64,000 nucleotides of DNA from NCBI RefSeq assembly GCF_010730745.1, contig NZ_AP022615.1:620001-684000 (forward strand), given 5' to 3'. Made by a program: the position numbers and the translations under genes. The notes under the pieces were generated by a model. That model did not search any database and was not told where the DNA came from. It worked only from the letters and a program-made list of their open reading frames with translations. This DNA is from Mycobacterium heidelbergense (GTDB taxonomy: Bacteria; Actinomycetota; Actinomycetes; Mycobacteriales; Mycobacteriaceae). This document shows positions 53,593 through 63,378 of this stretch, piece by piece; position 1 is the stretch's first letter, and each line of letters begins with the position of its first letter.

Positions 53593-54435
53593 ATGGAAGA
53601 CGTACTGGGATATGCGGGGCGCCACGTGGTGGTCACCGGTGCCGCGTCCGGAATGGGCGCAGCGACGGCGACGATCCTGACCAAGCTGGGGGCTCGGGTC
53701 ACCCCGCTCGACGTCCGCCCCACCGCGGTTCCGGTCGACCGGGTGCTCGAAGCGGACCTGCGCGACCGCGCATCCATCGAGCGGGCCGCCGAGTCCATCG
53801 ACGGGCCGGTCCACGCCTATTTCGGCTGCGCGGGCCTACCGGGGCCGCCGTTTTCCGGTCTGGACGTGATGCTGGTCAACTTCGTGGGCGCCCGGCACCT
53901 GGTGAACCTGATCCTGCCCAAGATTCCCGCCGGCGGAGCGATCGCGGTGGTCGCATCCAACGCCGCCATGGGCTGGCAGCTGGAGCTCGAGCAGCTGATG
54001 GAACTGGTGTCCACCGACGGATTCGACGAGGGCAAGCGATGGTGTGAGGCCCATGACGACATCGGGGCGGTCGGCGCGTACCCGTTTTCGAAGAAGGCGA
54101 TCAACGCCTGGGTCGCGTCGCGGGCGGCCACGCTGATCACCGATGGCGTCCGGCTCAACTGCATCAACCCCGGACCGACGGACACCGCCATGCTGCCCCA
54201 CTTCGTGGAGTTCGCGGGACAGAACATCATCGACGCCTTCGTCGGCCCGATCCGGCGGCGCTCAACCGCCGAGGAACAGGCGTGGCCGCTGATCTTCCTC
54301 AACAGCCCCCGCTCGAGCTACATCAACGGCGAGGCACTTGTCACCGACGGCGGATTCTTCGGCGCCGTGCAGTCCGGCCAGCTCGACCTGACCAAGTTGT
54401 TCGACACCTCGGACAGCAGCGCCAGCGGATCGTGA
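53593..54435 (+). CDS. SDR family oxidoreductase
   Basis: 280 residues from the ATG at 53593 (MEDVLGYAGRH), preceded by GGAGGA. An earlier ATG at 53578 would overlap this ribosome-binding site and is rejected. TGAASGMGAATA binds the cofactor, VASNAAM carries the Ser, and YPFSK supplies Tyr and Lys. Between these lies a long segment (about 40 residues). The GTG of the next gene overlaps its stop by 4 bases, so the two work together. Confidence 0.9.
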   Translation: MEDVLGYAGRHVVVTGAASGMGAATATILTKLGARVTPLDVRPTAVPVDRVLEADLRDRASIERAAESIDGPVHAYFGCAGLPGPPFSGLDVMLVNFVGARHLVNLILPKIPAGGAIAVVASNAAMGWQLELEQLMELVSTDGFDEGKRWCEAHDDIGAVGAYPFSKKAINAWVASRAATLITDGVRLNCINPGPTDTAMLPHFVEFAGQNIIDAFVGPIRRRSTAEEQAWPLIFLNSPRSSYINGEALVTDGGFFGAVQSGQLDLTKLFDTSDSSASGS

Positions 54436-55541
54436 CCAGTCGACAAGGCGCTCCCGCCTTGCCCTATCGAGTGATCCAATGGGGTACCGGCAACACCGGG
54501 GCGCACACGCTGCGCTTCCTGCTCCAGGACACGGCTTTTGACGTCGTCGGGGTATGGGTGAAACGGGAGCAGAATGTGGGGCGCACCGCCGGCGAGCTGG
54601 CCCGGTTGGTGACCGGTGGCCCGCGCGCCACCCATGACATCGATGATCTCGTCGCCCTGGACGCCGACTGCGTCGTGTACATGGCTGCGGAGCCCTCCGG
54701 GTCTCCCAAGGAGGCCGGCACCGACGGGTGGGAAAGCGTCGACACGATGTGCCGACTCCTGGCCAGCGGCAAGAACGTCGTGGCTACCGGCATCTCCGGG
54801 CTGACCAACCCGCGGGCGTTCGGCGACGACGTCTACGAACGCCTGCGCCTGGCGGCCGAATCCGGGGGGACCACGTTCTTCGGCACCGGCATCGAACCGG
54901 GCTTCATGTGCGATGCGCTGGCGCTCAGCTTGAGCAGCATCTCCCGCGGCATCAGGTCGATCCGCGCCCAGGAGTGCCTCAGCTACGCGACGTATGACCA
55001 GCCCAACTACCACGTCTCGCACGGCGGGATCTGGGGGGCGCCCTGTGACCCGAGCTATGGCGACGCGTTCGCCGAACACATCCTCGCCGCTGGCATGGGC
55101 GGCCCGGTGCTCCTGCTCGCCGACGCCCTCGGCGTGACACTCGACGACCTGACGGCCGTGGTCGACCTCGCCGCCGCCGACGAGGACTTCGAGGTCCCCA
55201 TGGGACCGATCGGGAAGGGCACCGTCGCCGGATACCGCTTCGAGCTACTCGGCATCGTCGGCGCGGAGACCAGGATCGCCGTCGAACACATCACCCGGAT
55301 CCATCGGGACGTGGCGCCACAGTGGCCGTCGATCGGTTCCGGCGGCTTCCGGGTGATGGTCGAGGGCACGCCATCGTTCACCGCGGAAGTCATCTTCGAC
55401 GAGGACGACCCGACCACGGCGGGTTGCGTGGCCACGGCGGCGCGCGTCGTGAACTCGATCCCCATCGTGTGTGCCGCTCCGTCGGGCGTCTGCTCGTTTC
55501 TGGATCTGCCCACAATCAGCGCCGCAGGGTCGTTCGCCTGA
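54432..55541 (+). CDS. DapB-like NAD(P)H-dependent dehydrogenase
   Basis: 369 residues beginning MTSRQGAPALPYRVIQWGTG with a Rossmann-type Gly-rich motif. It resembles the dihydrodipicolinate-reductase N-terminal family, with GTGIEPGFMCDALALS and GPIGKGTVAGYRFELLGIV as recognisable segments. The family includes amine and 2,4-diaminopentanoate dehydrogenases, and the actual substrate is unknown. The GTG start overlaps the SDR stop (GTGA). A decayed paralog lies next to it in the opposite direction. Confidence 0.82.
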   Translation: MTSRQGAPALPYRVIQWGTGNTGAHTLRFLLQDTAFDVVGVWVKREQNVGRTAGELARLVTGGPRATHDIDDLVALDADCVVYMAAEPSGSPKEAGTDGWESVDTMCRLLASGKNVVATGISGLTNPRAFGDDVYERLRLAAESGGTTFFGTGIEPGFMCDALALSLSSISRGIRSIRAQECLSYATYDQPNYHVSHGGIWGAPCDPSYGDAFAEHILAAGMGGPVLLLADALGVTLDDLTAVVDLAAADEDFEVPMGPIGKGTVAGYRFELLGIVGAETRIAVEHITRIHRDVAPQWPSIGSGGFRVMVEGTPSFTAEVIFDEDDPTTAGCVATAARVVNSIPIVCAAPSGVCSFLDLPTISAAGSFA

Positions 55542-56064
55542 ATCGGGCGGTGCGCATGTCGGCAGCCGTCAGAGCAGGCCGCGCACCGTGCGGCGGAAGA
55601 TCCAGGTAGGTCAGTACCCCGGCAGGCGCCGCGCAGACCGCGGGAATGGCGGTGGTGACCTGCGTGACAGCGACGACGTAGCCGGCGTGGGTGCTGTCGC
55701 CGAAGTCCGAGGTGAGCGACATGTCGACCCTGATGTTGGGCTCACCGTCGATCACCACCCGGTAACAATCGTCAAAGCCGTGCTCGGGAAAGGAAAGTCC
55801 TCACGACGTAATTTGGTGATGTGCTCGATCACGACGCGTGCCTCGCCGTCGACCATTCCCCTGATTTTGAACGACATGCCTGACACGGTCCCCTTGGCGA
55901 TGCGCCCCGAAGCGATCTCGACGTCCTCTTTGGCGTGGATGAGGCGATGCGCCTCGTCGATGCCGTCGAGCGTCACGCCAATCGCGTCGGCCAGCATGGC
56001 CACGGAGGGTCCCCAAATCCTGGCCGTCACACCGGGCATCAGAATCATCGGGAAAGAGACGGCC
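55516..56064 (-). pseudogene. Truncated, frameshifted DapB-like dehydrogenase
   Basis: The segment reads like the C-terminal half of the gene at 54432. Upstream part: GPSVAMLADAIGVTLDGIDE, IAKGTVSGMSFKIRGMVDG, then VVIEHITKLRRED. After a frameshift near 55790 it continues in another frame as YRVVIDGEPNIRVDMSL and AAPAGVLTYLDLP. The N-terminal Rossmann half is missing. It converges with its intact paralog, overlapping its 3' end, so it is a decayed copy. Confidence 0.7.
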
Positions 56065-56411
56065 AAGCATTCCCGGTGCTGCAAACGCTGTAACCGGCCA
56101 CGCCGGCAATCGGGGCCGGCCAGTTCGCCAATCAACGGGGCGGCCGGGCCCCCTTTTCTTCCGCTACCCCGGCGCCCGGCCGCCAGACCGCCACGGCCCG
56201 CTACCCGGGCGACACTCCTCGCCAAGCCAGCGATCCCGTCGCCGCGGACCGCCATGGTCGCCCCTGAAATCATCCCAATTCCCCACCAGCGCCCCGGCAC
56301 GTCGACAGCGCCCGTGAGCGCGCCGCCACGGCCCCGCGCCTGATGCCCGCCCCAGCCGCGCCGACTACCCCGCACCGCACACCACCATGTGGTGCTCCGC
56401 CAGCACACGCC
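56065..56411. other. Non-coding / degraded, high GC
   Basis: About 350 bp between the two pseudogenes. It carries an open frame continuing the decayed DapB-like gene, but its content (Gly/Arg-rich, low complexity) does not look like protein. The start of the island remnant probably lies here. Confidence 0.4.
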
Positions 56412-56871
56412 AGGTCATGACAATCGTCGACCCCAACAACCGTGGCGCGCGCGCTTCGCGCAGCGCCACCGCACGGGCCCTCGCGCCTTCACATGGTTAT
56501 AGCCACGGCGTACCGCCACGCGACCGCGCCCGCGGCCCGCTCGAGCCATCGTCTCCATGCCGTCGCGCGCTGCCAGCCGGGCACAACAGAATGCGGACCC
56601 ATCCGCTCCCACCAATCTCACCCGAACGCATGCCGTGTTATTTGCAGCCGTGCAGCGCTATCACCGACTGCTCCAGCGGAGCACCATCCGCGGCTGCGGC
56701 CAACGCATAGCGGTTGGGCTGCATCATGATCCGCACGCCACCCGGGTAGAACCAAAATCGACCGTACCCATAGGCACCCAGGGCCGACCTCCAGACCGCG
56801 AAAGCATTTGCCTGTGATCCGCGAACCATGTTGGCCTCAATACGCCGCCACTCCTCGGCGTGCAGGCGCCT
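56412..56871 (-). pseudogene. HNH-type endonuclease remnant
   Basis: Read from 56871 down. In frame 1: HAEEWRRIEANMVRGSQ, GAYGYGRFWFYPGG, RIMMQPNRYALAAA, and ending HGC. Removing one A from the AAA run at 56641-56643 joins it to the second frame as HGCNNTACVRV, which matches the HNH-type CDN-x-CVRV motif. Then METMARAGRGRGRVAVRRGY follows, and a second shift near 56485 is needed to reach VALREA. The N-terminal start is also lost. At least two frameshifts, so inactive. Homology is from memory of the actinobacterial family. Confidence 0.6.
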
Positions 56872-56995
56872 CTAGCATCGACCACGCATCCAAAGCCAGC
56901 GCGACTTAGGGAACCCTAATTTCACACCCTCCCCGAACATCACACCTCTTGCACACAGGTCTCGGGATGGCAACATTTCGTCAGGACGATTTAAT

Positions 56996-57406
56996 ATGGG
57001 CGGTATGGATGCTGAGGGCGCGGGGCCTGCGTGCCCGCGCTGTGGTCTGCCGGTACCTACGTCACTACCCGGCGACAGTCCGCGCCGAGGTCGGCGCAGA
57101 ATCTGGTGCTCAACTGCCTGCCGGCGGGCGGCACACGCCGAGCGCACTGCCGCTGCACGCACCGGAACCGCGATCCGCGTCGTCGAGGTTCCCCGGCTCT
57201 CCCCGGCGGTTGTTCGGCCGGTGATTGTGCCTCGCCCACCGACGACTGAAGACATCGAAATACACGTACTCAACGACCCCGACCACTGCGCCTGGGTGCT
57301 CGCTCAGATCACTGCCAGAGCCCGCAGAAAGGAGCTCGATAAACGAGTGTTGCGAGCGGCCAGGGAGCTCGCGCAGGTAATACTTCCGAACGCCACAAGG
57401 TACTAA
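56996..57406 (+). CDS. Small Cys-cluster (zinc-finger-like) protein
   Basis: 136 residues. CPRCG near residue 14 and WCSTACRRAAHAERTA near residue 38 make the CxxC...CxxxC pattern typical of small actinobacterial zinc-ribbon proteins often seen on mobile elements. The C-terminal half (DPDHCAWVLAQITARARRKE) is helical. Start at 56996, with an alternative ATG at 57005. No ribosome-binding site is obvious. Likely real because of the ordered Cys spacing, but its role is unknown. Confidence 0.5.
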   Translation: MGGMDAEGAGPACPRCGLPVPTSLPGDSPRRGRRRIWCSTACRRAAHAERTAAARTGTAIRVVEVPRLSPAVVRPVIVPRPPTTEDIEIHVLNDPDHCAWVLAQITARARRKELDKRVLRAARELAQVILPNATRY

Positions 57407-58052
57407 AACCCGCGTCGGGCCCAACGCCTCAGGGACGGATTCGACAGGATCCGCATGCAAGCTGCGGCACTGCTAACGAGTACCTTGCTCGGCGCGTGTT
57501 TCGGTCGGCGATCCGCATCGTGGGAGATGCCGCGGCTTGACCTCGCAACACAGCAAAGCAAGCCAAGCAGGCGGCAAGAAAACCACATTCGCCGCGGGCA
57601 GCAGCGCCCATTGGCGCACACGGCGCAGACCTCGAGCGAACACCGGCCGACTGACCGGAACGCCAGGCCTACCGCACCGCGAGCGAGTGCTGACACGCAC
57701 TGGATGACCGACTCAAGAAACCAGCCCTCGGCGACCCGAGCAGTCAGCCCCAACAACGAGCCACGCTTCGCCGCGCACGCGGCGTCGCAGTGATGCTCAG
57801 GATCCACTACTACGGGGCTAGCACAGCCGATGCCGCAGCGCAGAAGAGATCGCCAATGCGGCCGCCCATCCGCTGCGGACGAAAGCACCGATGCGACACC
57901 CCGGAAGAGGTTCAACTCCTTCCAATTTGGAATTGAACGCTTGTCGTTAGCGTGGTGGCTGGCCTGGCTCCGTGGCCATAATGGCCGCCGAAACAAGCCT
58001 CTCGAACATCATGCTCGCAGGATTGCAGGGCTTTCGGGCGTTTCTGTCGAGA
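57407..58052. other. No convincing gene
   Basis: 646 bp of the island remnant. Open frames occur on both strands, the longest being minus-strand 57403-57996, but they are Cys/Arg/Ser-rich without recognisable structure and overlap one another. It may be decayed phage or plasmid sequence. Confidence 0.4.
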
Positions 58053-58586
58053 TCAGACTTCAGGCAACCTGCACTGCTCCGATTCGCTTAGCCCACGCAG
58101 GTTGACCCACCCCGCATGAGCATCATCGGCATCGATACTGAATTGATTTGTGGGGTTATAAAGCGAGAGATAGATGTCTTCCAAATCGGCAGCCCGCTCA
58201 ACGCTTTCATGACGACGTTCGAAGTCTGCCAACGCCTTCAGCGCGATCCGGTACCTGGCGAGGTGAGATACCACGTCGGTGAGGAGCACGGCCCGCTTGC
58301 GCGCAGTCTCGACAACGTTCGGCAGAGGCGAAACTGGGTACGGCCGCCGGCGCGGATCCAGCTGTTCTGCTTCCCTCGCCACCTTCCGAATGTAACGACT
58401 GTCGCCACAGTTATGCCGCAGTCAAGGCTTAGCATTTCGAGACGCAATCGAGCCTCGCGTTCCGGATCTCTCACGAGGTGCCGCCAGACCGGGAAACAGC
58501 GGGAAATACTGGTGGGCAGCGATTTAAAGTCTGTGCTGCACGCCTCGACACGCAGGCGAAAAACTTTCCTCTGACCGTCGCCTTAG
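58053..58586 (-). pseudogene. Frameshifted unknown gene
   Basis: Upstream frame (58586 to about 58415) reads VFRLRVEACSTDFKSLPTSI, then VWRHLVRDPEREARLRLEML. After a single-base shift near 58415 the next frame continues CGDSRYIRKVAREAEQLDPR and VVETARKRAVLLTDVVSHLA to SESEQCRLPEV. Both halves look like real, Arg- and Leu-rich helical protein, whereas the alternative frames do not. I do not recognise the family. Alternatively the downstream 109 codons are a short gene starting at GTG 58382. Confidence 0.4.
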
Positions 58587-59122
58587 CTCTTCAGCCTTCG
58601 TACAGTGAATCAATGAGCACCTGCATTAGTCGGCATGACCCAGTCGACCCGGTCAACCCGACCGCCCGCGCACAACTGCTGACTGTCAAAGACGTCATCA
58701 ACGCAAGACTTGCACACACCTGTGCAAATGTGCCATGCAGAATCTTGGGGTGGCGATACATAAGGGACACAGTGATGCGCGTGAGTGTAAGTGAAACGGG
58801 AACAGTGCATTTGAGATGTTACGGAAAGAATTGAAACTGTGGATAGCAGAGAGGTTGGGAAGGGCGGAGTGTTCGAGTGCGCCGGGGGGTTCCACCGGTT
58901 TGCGCGAGCGCATTGAAGCGCGCAGAGCCAGCGCCGAGCGAACTCATAAGGCGGAACGCAAAAGTATTGCACGAAGCGTCACCGCAGAGAATTACAGTGG
59001 TGTTGGGACCCTCCGTGAGACCGAGGCGATCAACGGCCCTCCGAAGCGCGAAGCCGACCGGGCTCGACAATCTCATAGATCCGACAGCGCCCCATCCCAA
59101 CACGATCCCTCGGAGGGTGGTG
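58587..59122. other. Intergenic region upstream of excisionase-like gene
   Basis: 536 bp with no convincing gene. It has a perfect inverted repeat at 58710-58727 and AT-richer stretches (58735-58850) that could hold phage-type promoters for the genes at 59123 and 59413. Confidence 0.4.
58710..58727. promoter_or_regulatory. Perfect inverted repeat, possible repressor site
   Basis: TTGCACA-CACC-TGTGCAA, 7-bp arms around 4 bp. It lies about 400 bp upstream of the excisionase-like gene. Could be a phage-type repressor operator. No repressor gene is visible nearby. Confidence 0.4.
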
Positions 59123-59308
59123 ATGAAAATGGAAGACAACGCGTTCAACGATCTGCCCCTTCTGCTCGCAGTACCACGGGCCGCGCAGCTGCTCGGGATA
59201 AGCCGGGCGGCAGCCTACCGACTGGCGGCCTCCGGCGACCTGCCAGTCCGCCGGCTCGGCGGCCGCGTCTACGTGGTAACCGCCGGCCTTCGTGAACTAG
59301 CCTCATGA
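59123..59308 (+). CDS. Excisionase-like helix-turn-helix protein
   Basis: 61 residues from the ATG at 59123 (MKMEDNAF), with GGAGGG about 6 bp upstream. LLAVPRAAQLLGISRAAAYR is the HTH (AlpA/MerR-like excisionase class), then LAASGDLPVRRLGGRVYV. Together with the integrase just downstream it probably regulates or directs excision of the element. Its stop overlaps a mini open frame MKGSVYQRGSK (59305-59340). Confidence 0.75.
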   Translation: MKMEDNAFNDLPLLLAVPRAAQLLGISRAAAYRLAASGDLPVRRLGGRVYVVTAGLRELAS

Positions 59309-59412
59309 AAGGCTCTGTGTACCAGCGGGGTTCCAAATAGATGGATGGCCGAGGCCAAGCGACGCGGCTACCTTCGCCGCGACTGGAGCACGACCACCGA
59401 GGAGACCGGCCG

Positions 59413-60594
59413 ATGAGCACCGACACCCCACTGGCCGAGCACCCCAGGAAGCGCGGCGAGCGTACCGACAGCTCAATCAAGAAGCTGCCCAACGGGAAAG
59501 GGTGGCGCGCCCGGCCCACTCTTGGCACCGATCCGGTGACCGGCCGACAGGTCCGGCCAACCAAGGTGTTCGCCACCAAGAAGGCCGCGCAGGACTGGGT
59601 GACCGAGCAACGTCAGCAGTGGAGCACCGCCACATGGGCGCCGAAGTCCGCGCGCACGTTCGATGAGGTCGCCGACCATTGGATGACGCTGCGCGAGGCC
59701 GACCCGTCCCTCGGCCCGAATACCGTTCGCGCTGACCGCGAGTCGCTGGCCTACGCACGCAGAGCGTTCGGTGCGTTGCCGGTGCAGAAGCTCACGCCCG
59801 CCGCGCTGGCGAACTGGTCGGCCAAACTGACCGGCAAGGGTGGCGCGACGCTAGCGCCGGCCACCAAGCGCCGCGCGATCGTCCGACTCAAGTCGGTCCT
59901 GGCGCACGCGCGCAAGATGCGCTGGCTGACCTATGACCCCTCGGCCGATCTCGAATCACCCGAACAGAAGGCCATCACCGCCACCGCAGCCGATGACATC
60001 TGGACCCCCGAGCAGATGAGCACGTTCCTCGATCACGTCGCGGCTCATCGCCTCGGCGGGTGCTTCGGGCTCACCCTGCTCGGCCTTCGCCGCGAGGAGG
60101 TCGGCGGGCTGCGCTGGTCAGACGTCGCCCTGGAGGCCGGCACGTTGCGTATCCGTCAGGCCCGTGTTGATGTGAACGGCCGCGACACCATCGTGGCGAC
60201 CAAGACTGAACGCAGCGCCCGCGATCTGCCGTTGCCGCCCCGCGAACTGGCGATGCTGAAGGCGATGCGCACTGCCCACCTGCGTGAGCGCCTGGCGGTG
60301 GGCCGACCTTTCGCCGACGATGACCTGTTGCTTTCGCGGGTCGACGGCACTTGGTTGCCGGTTCGCGAATACTCCCGCGAGTTCACCGCTCAGCGCAAGG
60401 CGGCAGGGCTCAAGGCAATCACGCTCGGCAAGCTGCGGCACTCGAATATCTCCCGGATGCGCGCGGCGGGTATCGCCGCCGATGTGGTCGCTGCCTGGCA
60501 TGGCCACACCGAACGCATGACACAGGCGGTCTACGGGCGGGTCACCGACGACCGCCTGACCGCTGCGTCGGCGGTGTTCTCGGCAGCGTGGTAG
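59413..60594 (+). CDS. int: Tyrosine recombinase (phage-type integrase)
   Basis: 393 residues from the ATG at 59413 (MSTDTPLAEHPRK), with GAGGAG upstream. An earlier in-frame ATG at 59341 lacks a ribosome-binding site. Residues about 25-70 are an arm-binding domain, about 82-180 core-binding, and about 197-393 catalytic. R226 (LLGLRREEVGGLRW), K264, R342, H365 and Y374 are present. The first His of the HxxR box is Gly339 (GKLRH), so activity may be altered. It lies immediately left of tRNA-Ala, its likely target. Confidence 0.9.
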   Translation: MSTDTPLAEHPRKRGERTDSSIKKLPNGKGWRARPTLGTDPVTGRQVRPTKVFATKKAAQDWVTEQRQQWSTATWAPKSARTFDEVADHWMTLREADPSLGPNTVRADRESLAYARRAFGALPVQKLTPAALANWSAKLTGKGGATLAPATKRRAIVRLKSVLAHARKMRWLTYDPSADLESPEQKAITATAADDIWTPEQMSTFLDHVAAHRLGGCFGLTLLGLRREEVGGLRWSDVALEAGTLRIRQARVDVNGRDTIVATKTERSARDLPLPPRELAMLKAMRTAHLRERLAVGRPFADDDLLLSRVDGTWLPVREYSREFTAQRKAAGLKAITLGKLRHSNISRMRAAGIAADVVAAWHGHTERMTQAVYGRVTDDRLTAASAVFSAAW

Positions 60595-60644
60595 GACAAA
60601 GTTAGGACAAATGGCGTTCGCCTCGTCAACATCCGCAAACGACA

Positions 60645-60677
60645 AAACCCGCTCTGACACCAGTTCAAAGCGGGTTT
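60645..60677 (-). terminator. Terminator of tRNA-Ala (and integrase)
   Basis: AAACCCGCT (60645-60653) and AGCGGGTTT (60669-60677) form a 9-bp stem with a 15-nt loop. On the minus strand it is followed by a T-run. It lies 4 bp past the tRNA 3' end (60682) and 50 bp after the integrase stop, so it could terminate both. Confidence 0.7.
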
Positions 60678-60681
60678 CTCC

Positions 60682-60757
60682 TGGTGGAGCTAAGGGGACT
60701 CGAACCCCTGACCCCCACACTGCCAGTGTGGTGCGCTACCAGCTGCGCCATAGCCCC
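60682..60757 (-). tRNA. tRNA-Ala(GGC)
   Basis: 76 nt including an encoded CCA. The acceptor stem is GGGGCTA with TAGCTCC (one G-T pair), the T-arm carries GGTTCGAGTCC, and the anticodon loop CTGGCAG gives anticodon GGC. Its 3' end faces the integrase, the usual arrangement for a tRNA attachment site. Confidence 0.93.
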
Positions 60758-60822
60758 GCAAAGTTGTGCCCATCGAAGCTACACCACCGGCAAGATCCGT
60801 TCAAAGCGCCTGGTCAGGCGCC

Positions 60823-62463
<1,641 letters not shown>

Positions 62464-62599
62464 GGTTACCAATTCTGCCCGCGCCGCGCGTCGCTGACTT
62501 CTCAGGTATTTTTCTGACGTCTCGGGTTTACCGACCTGTAAGTGACCCCGACGCCGCGACGCGCATCCCGGCGAAGGGCGCAAAGCGGAAGGATCACGC

Positions 62600-62995
62600 G
62601 TGGCGCACGACTATCGCGAGTTGGCCGCGGTTTTCGCGGGCGGGGCGCTGGGGGCCCTGGCCCGTGCGGTCCTGAGCGCGCTCGCCGTCGATGACCCGGC
62701 GAGGTGGCCCTGGCGGACGTTCACGGTCAACATCGTCGGCGCCTTCCTGGTGGGTTACTTCACGACCCGGCTGCTGGAGCGGTTGCCGCTGTCAAACTAT
62801 CGACGCCCCCTGCTCGGCACCGGATTGTGCGGCGGATTAACCACTTTCTCCACGATGCAGGTCGAGACGCTAAAGATGGTCGAACACGGCCACTGGGGCT
62901 TGGCCGCCGGCTACACCGTGACGAGCATCGCGCTGGGGTTGCTGGCGGTGCACGTGGCCACCGCGTTGGTGCGCAGGGTACGGGTGCGCCGGTGA
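62600..62995 (+). CDS. crcB: CrcB/Fluc fluoride channel subunit
   Basis: 131 residues with about four transmembrane helices. FTVNIVGAFLVGYF, with the conserved Asn, and GLCGGLTTFSTMQVET, with the Phe and Thr lining the pore, are family hallmarks. It exports fluoride as a dual-topology or paired dimer. The start is GTG with GGAAGGATC upstream. Its stop overlaps the second crcB by 4 bases (GTGA). Confidence 0.94.
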   Translation: MAHDYRELAAVFAGGALGALARAVLSALAVDDPARWPWRTFTVNIVGAFLVGYFTTRLLERLPLSNYRRPLLGTGLCGGLTTFSTMQVETLKMVEHGHWGLAAGYTVTSIALGLLAVHVATALVRRVRVRR

Positions 62996-63378
62996 CGGTC
63001 ACGACGGTCTTGGTGTGGGCCGGCGTCGTGCTCCTCGGCGGCGTCGGTTCGGTGGCCCGTTTTGTGGTGGATCGCGCGGTGGCCCGACGGGTGGCCCGGC
63101 CGTTTCCGTTCGGGACGCTGGCGGTGAACATCAGCGGCGCCACGGCGTTGGGCGTGATCGGCGGCCTGGCGCTGAGCAAGGACGCGGCCCTGCTGGCCGG
63201 CACCGCGTTCGTCGGCGCCTACACGACCTTCTCCACCTGGATGCTGGAAACGCAGCGGCTGTCCGAGGAGCGCCAAACCTGGGCGGCGCTCGCCAATGTC
63301 GTCGTCAGCGTCGCGCTGGGCATGGCCGCGGCTTTTCTCGGACAATGGGTCTCGCAATGGGTCCTGGTGCAGATATGA
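62992..63378 (+). CDS. crcB: CrcB/Fluc fluoride channel subunit, second copy
   Basis: 128 residues from the GTG at 62992. Four TM helices, with LAVNISGA and GAYTTFSTWMLET as conserved motifs. Two adjacent crcB genes suggest an antiparallel heterodimer. Its stop overlaps the DUF190 gene by 4 bases (ATGA), so the three are one operon. Confidence 0.94.
   Translation: MTVTTVLVWAGVVLLGGVGSVARFVVDRAVARRVARPFPFGTLAVNISGATALGVIGGLALSKDAALLAGTAFVGAYTTFSTWMLETQRLSEERQTWAALANVVVSVALGMAAAFLGQWVSQWVLVQI

Noticed and set aside
57403..57996. 197-codon minus-strand open frame in the island
   Set aside because: Cys/Arg/Ser-rich with no recognisable structure and no ribosome-binding site; overlapping open frames on the other strand look equally poor.
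62464..62599. Fluoride riboswitch upstream of crcB
   Set aside because: The conserved pairing and loop sequences of the crcB motif are not seen in this 136-bp stretch.
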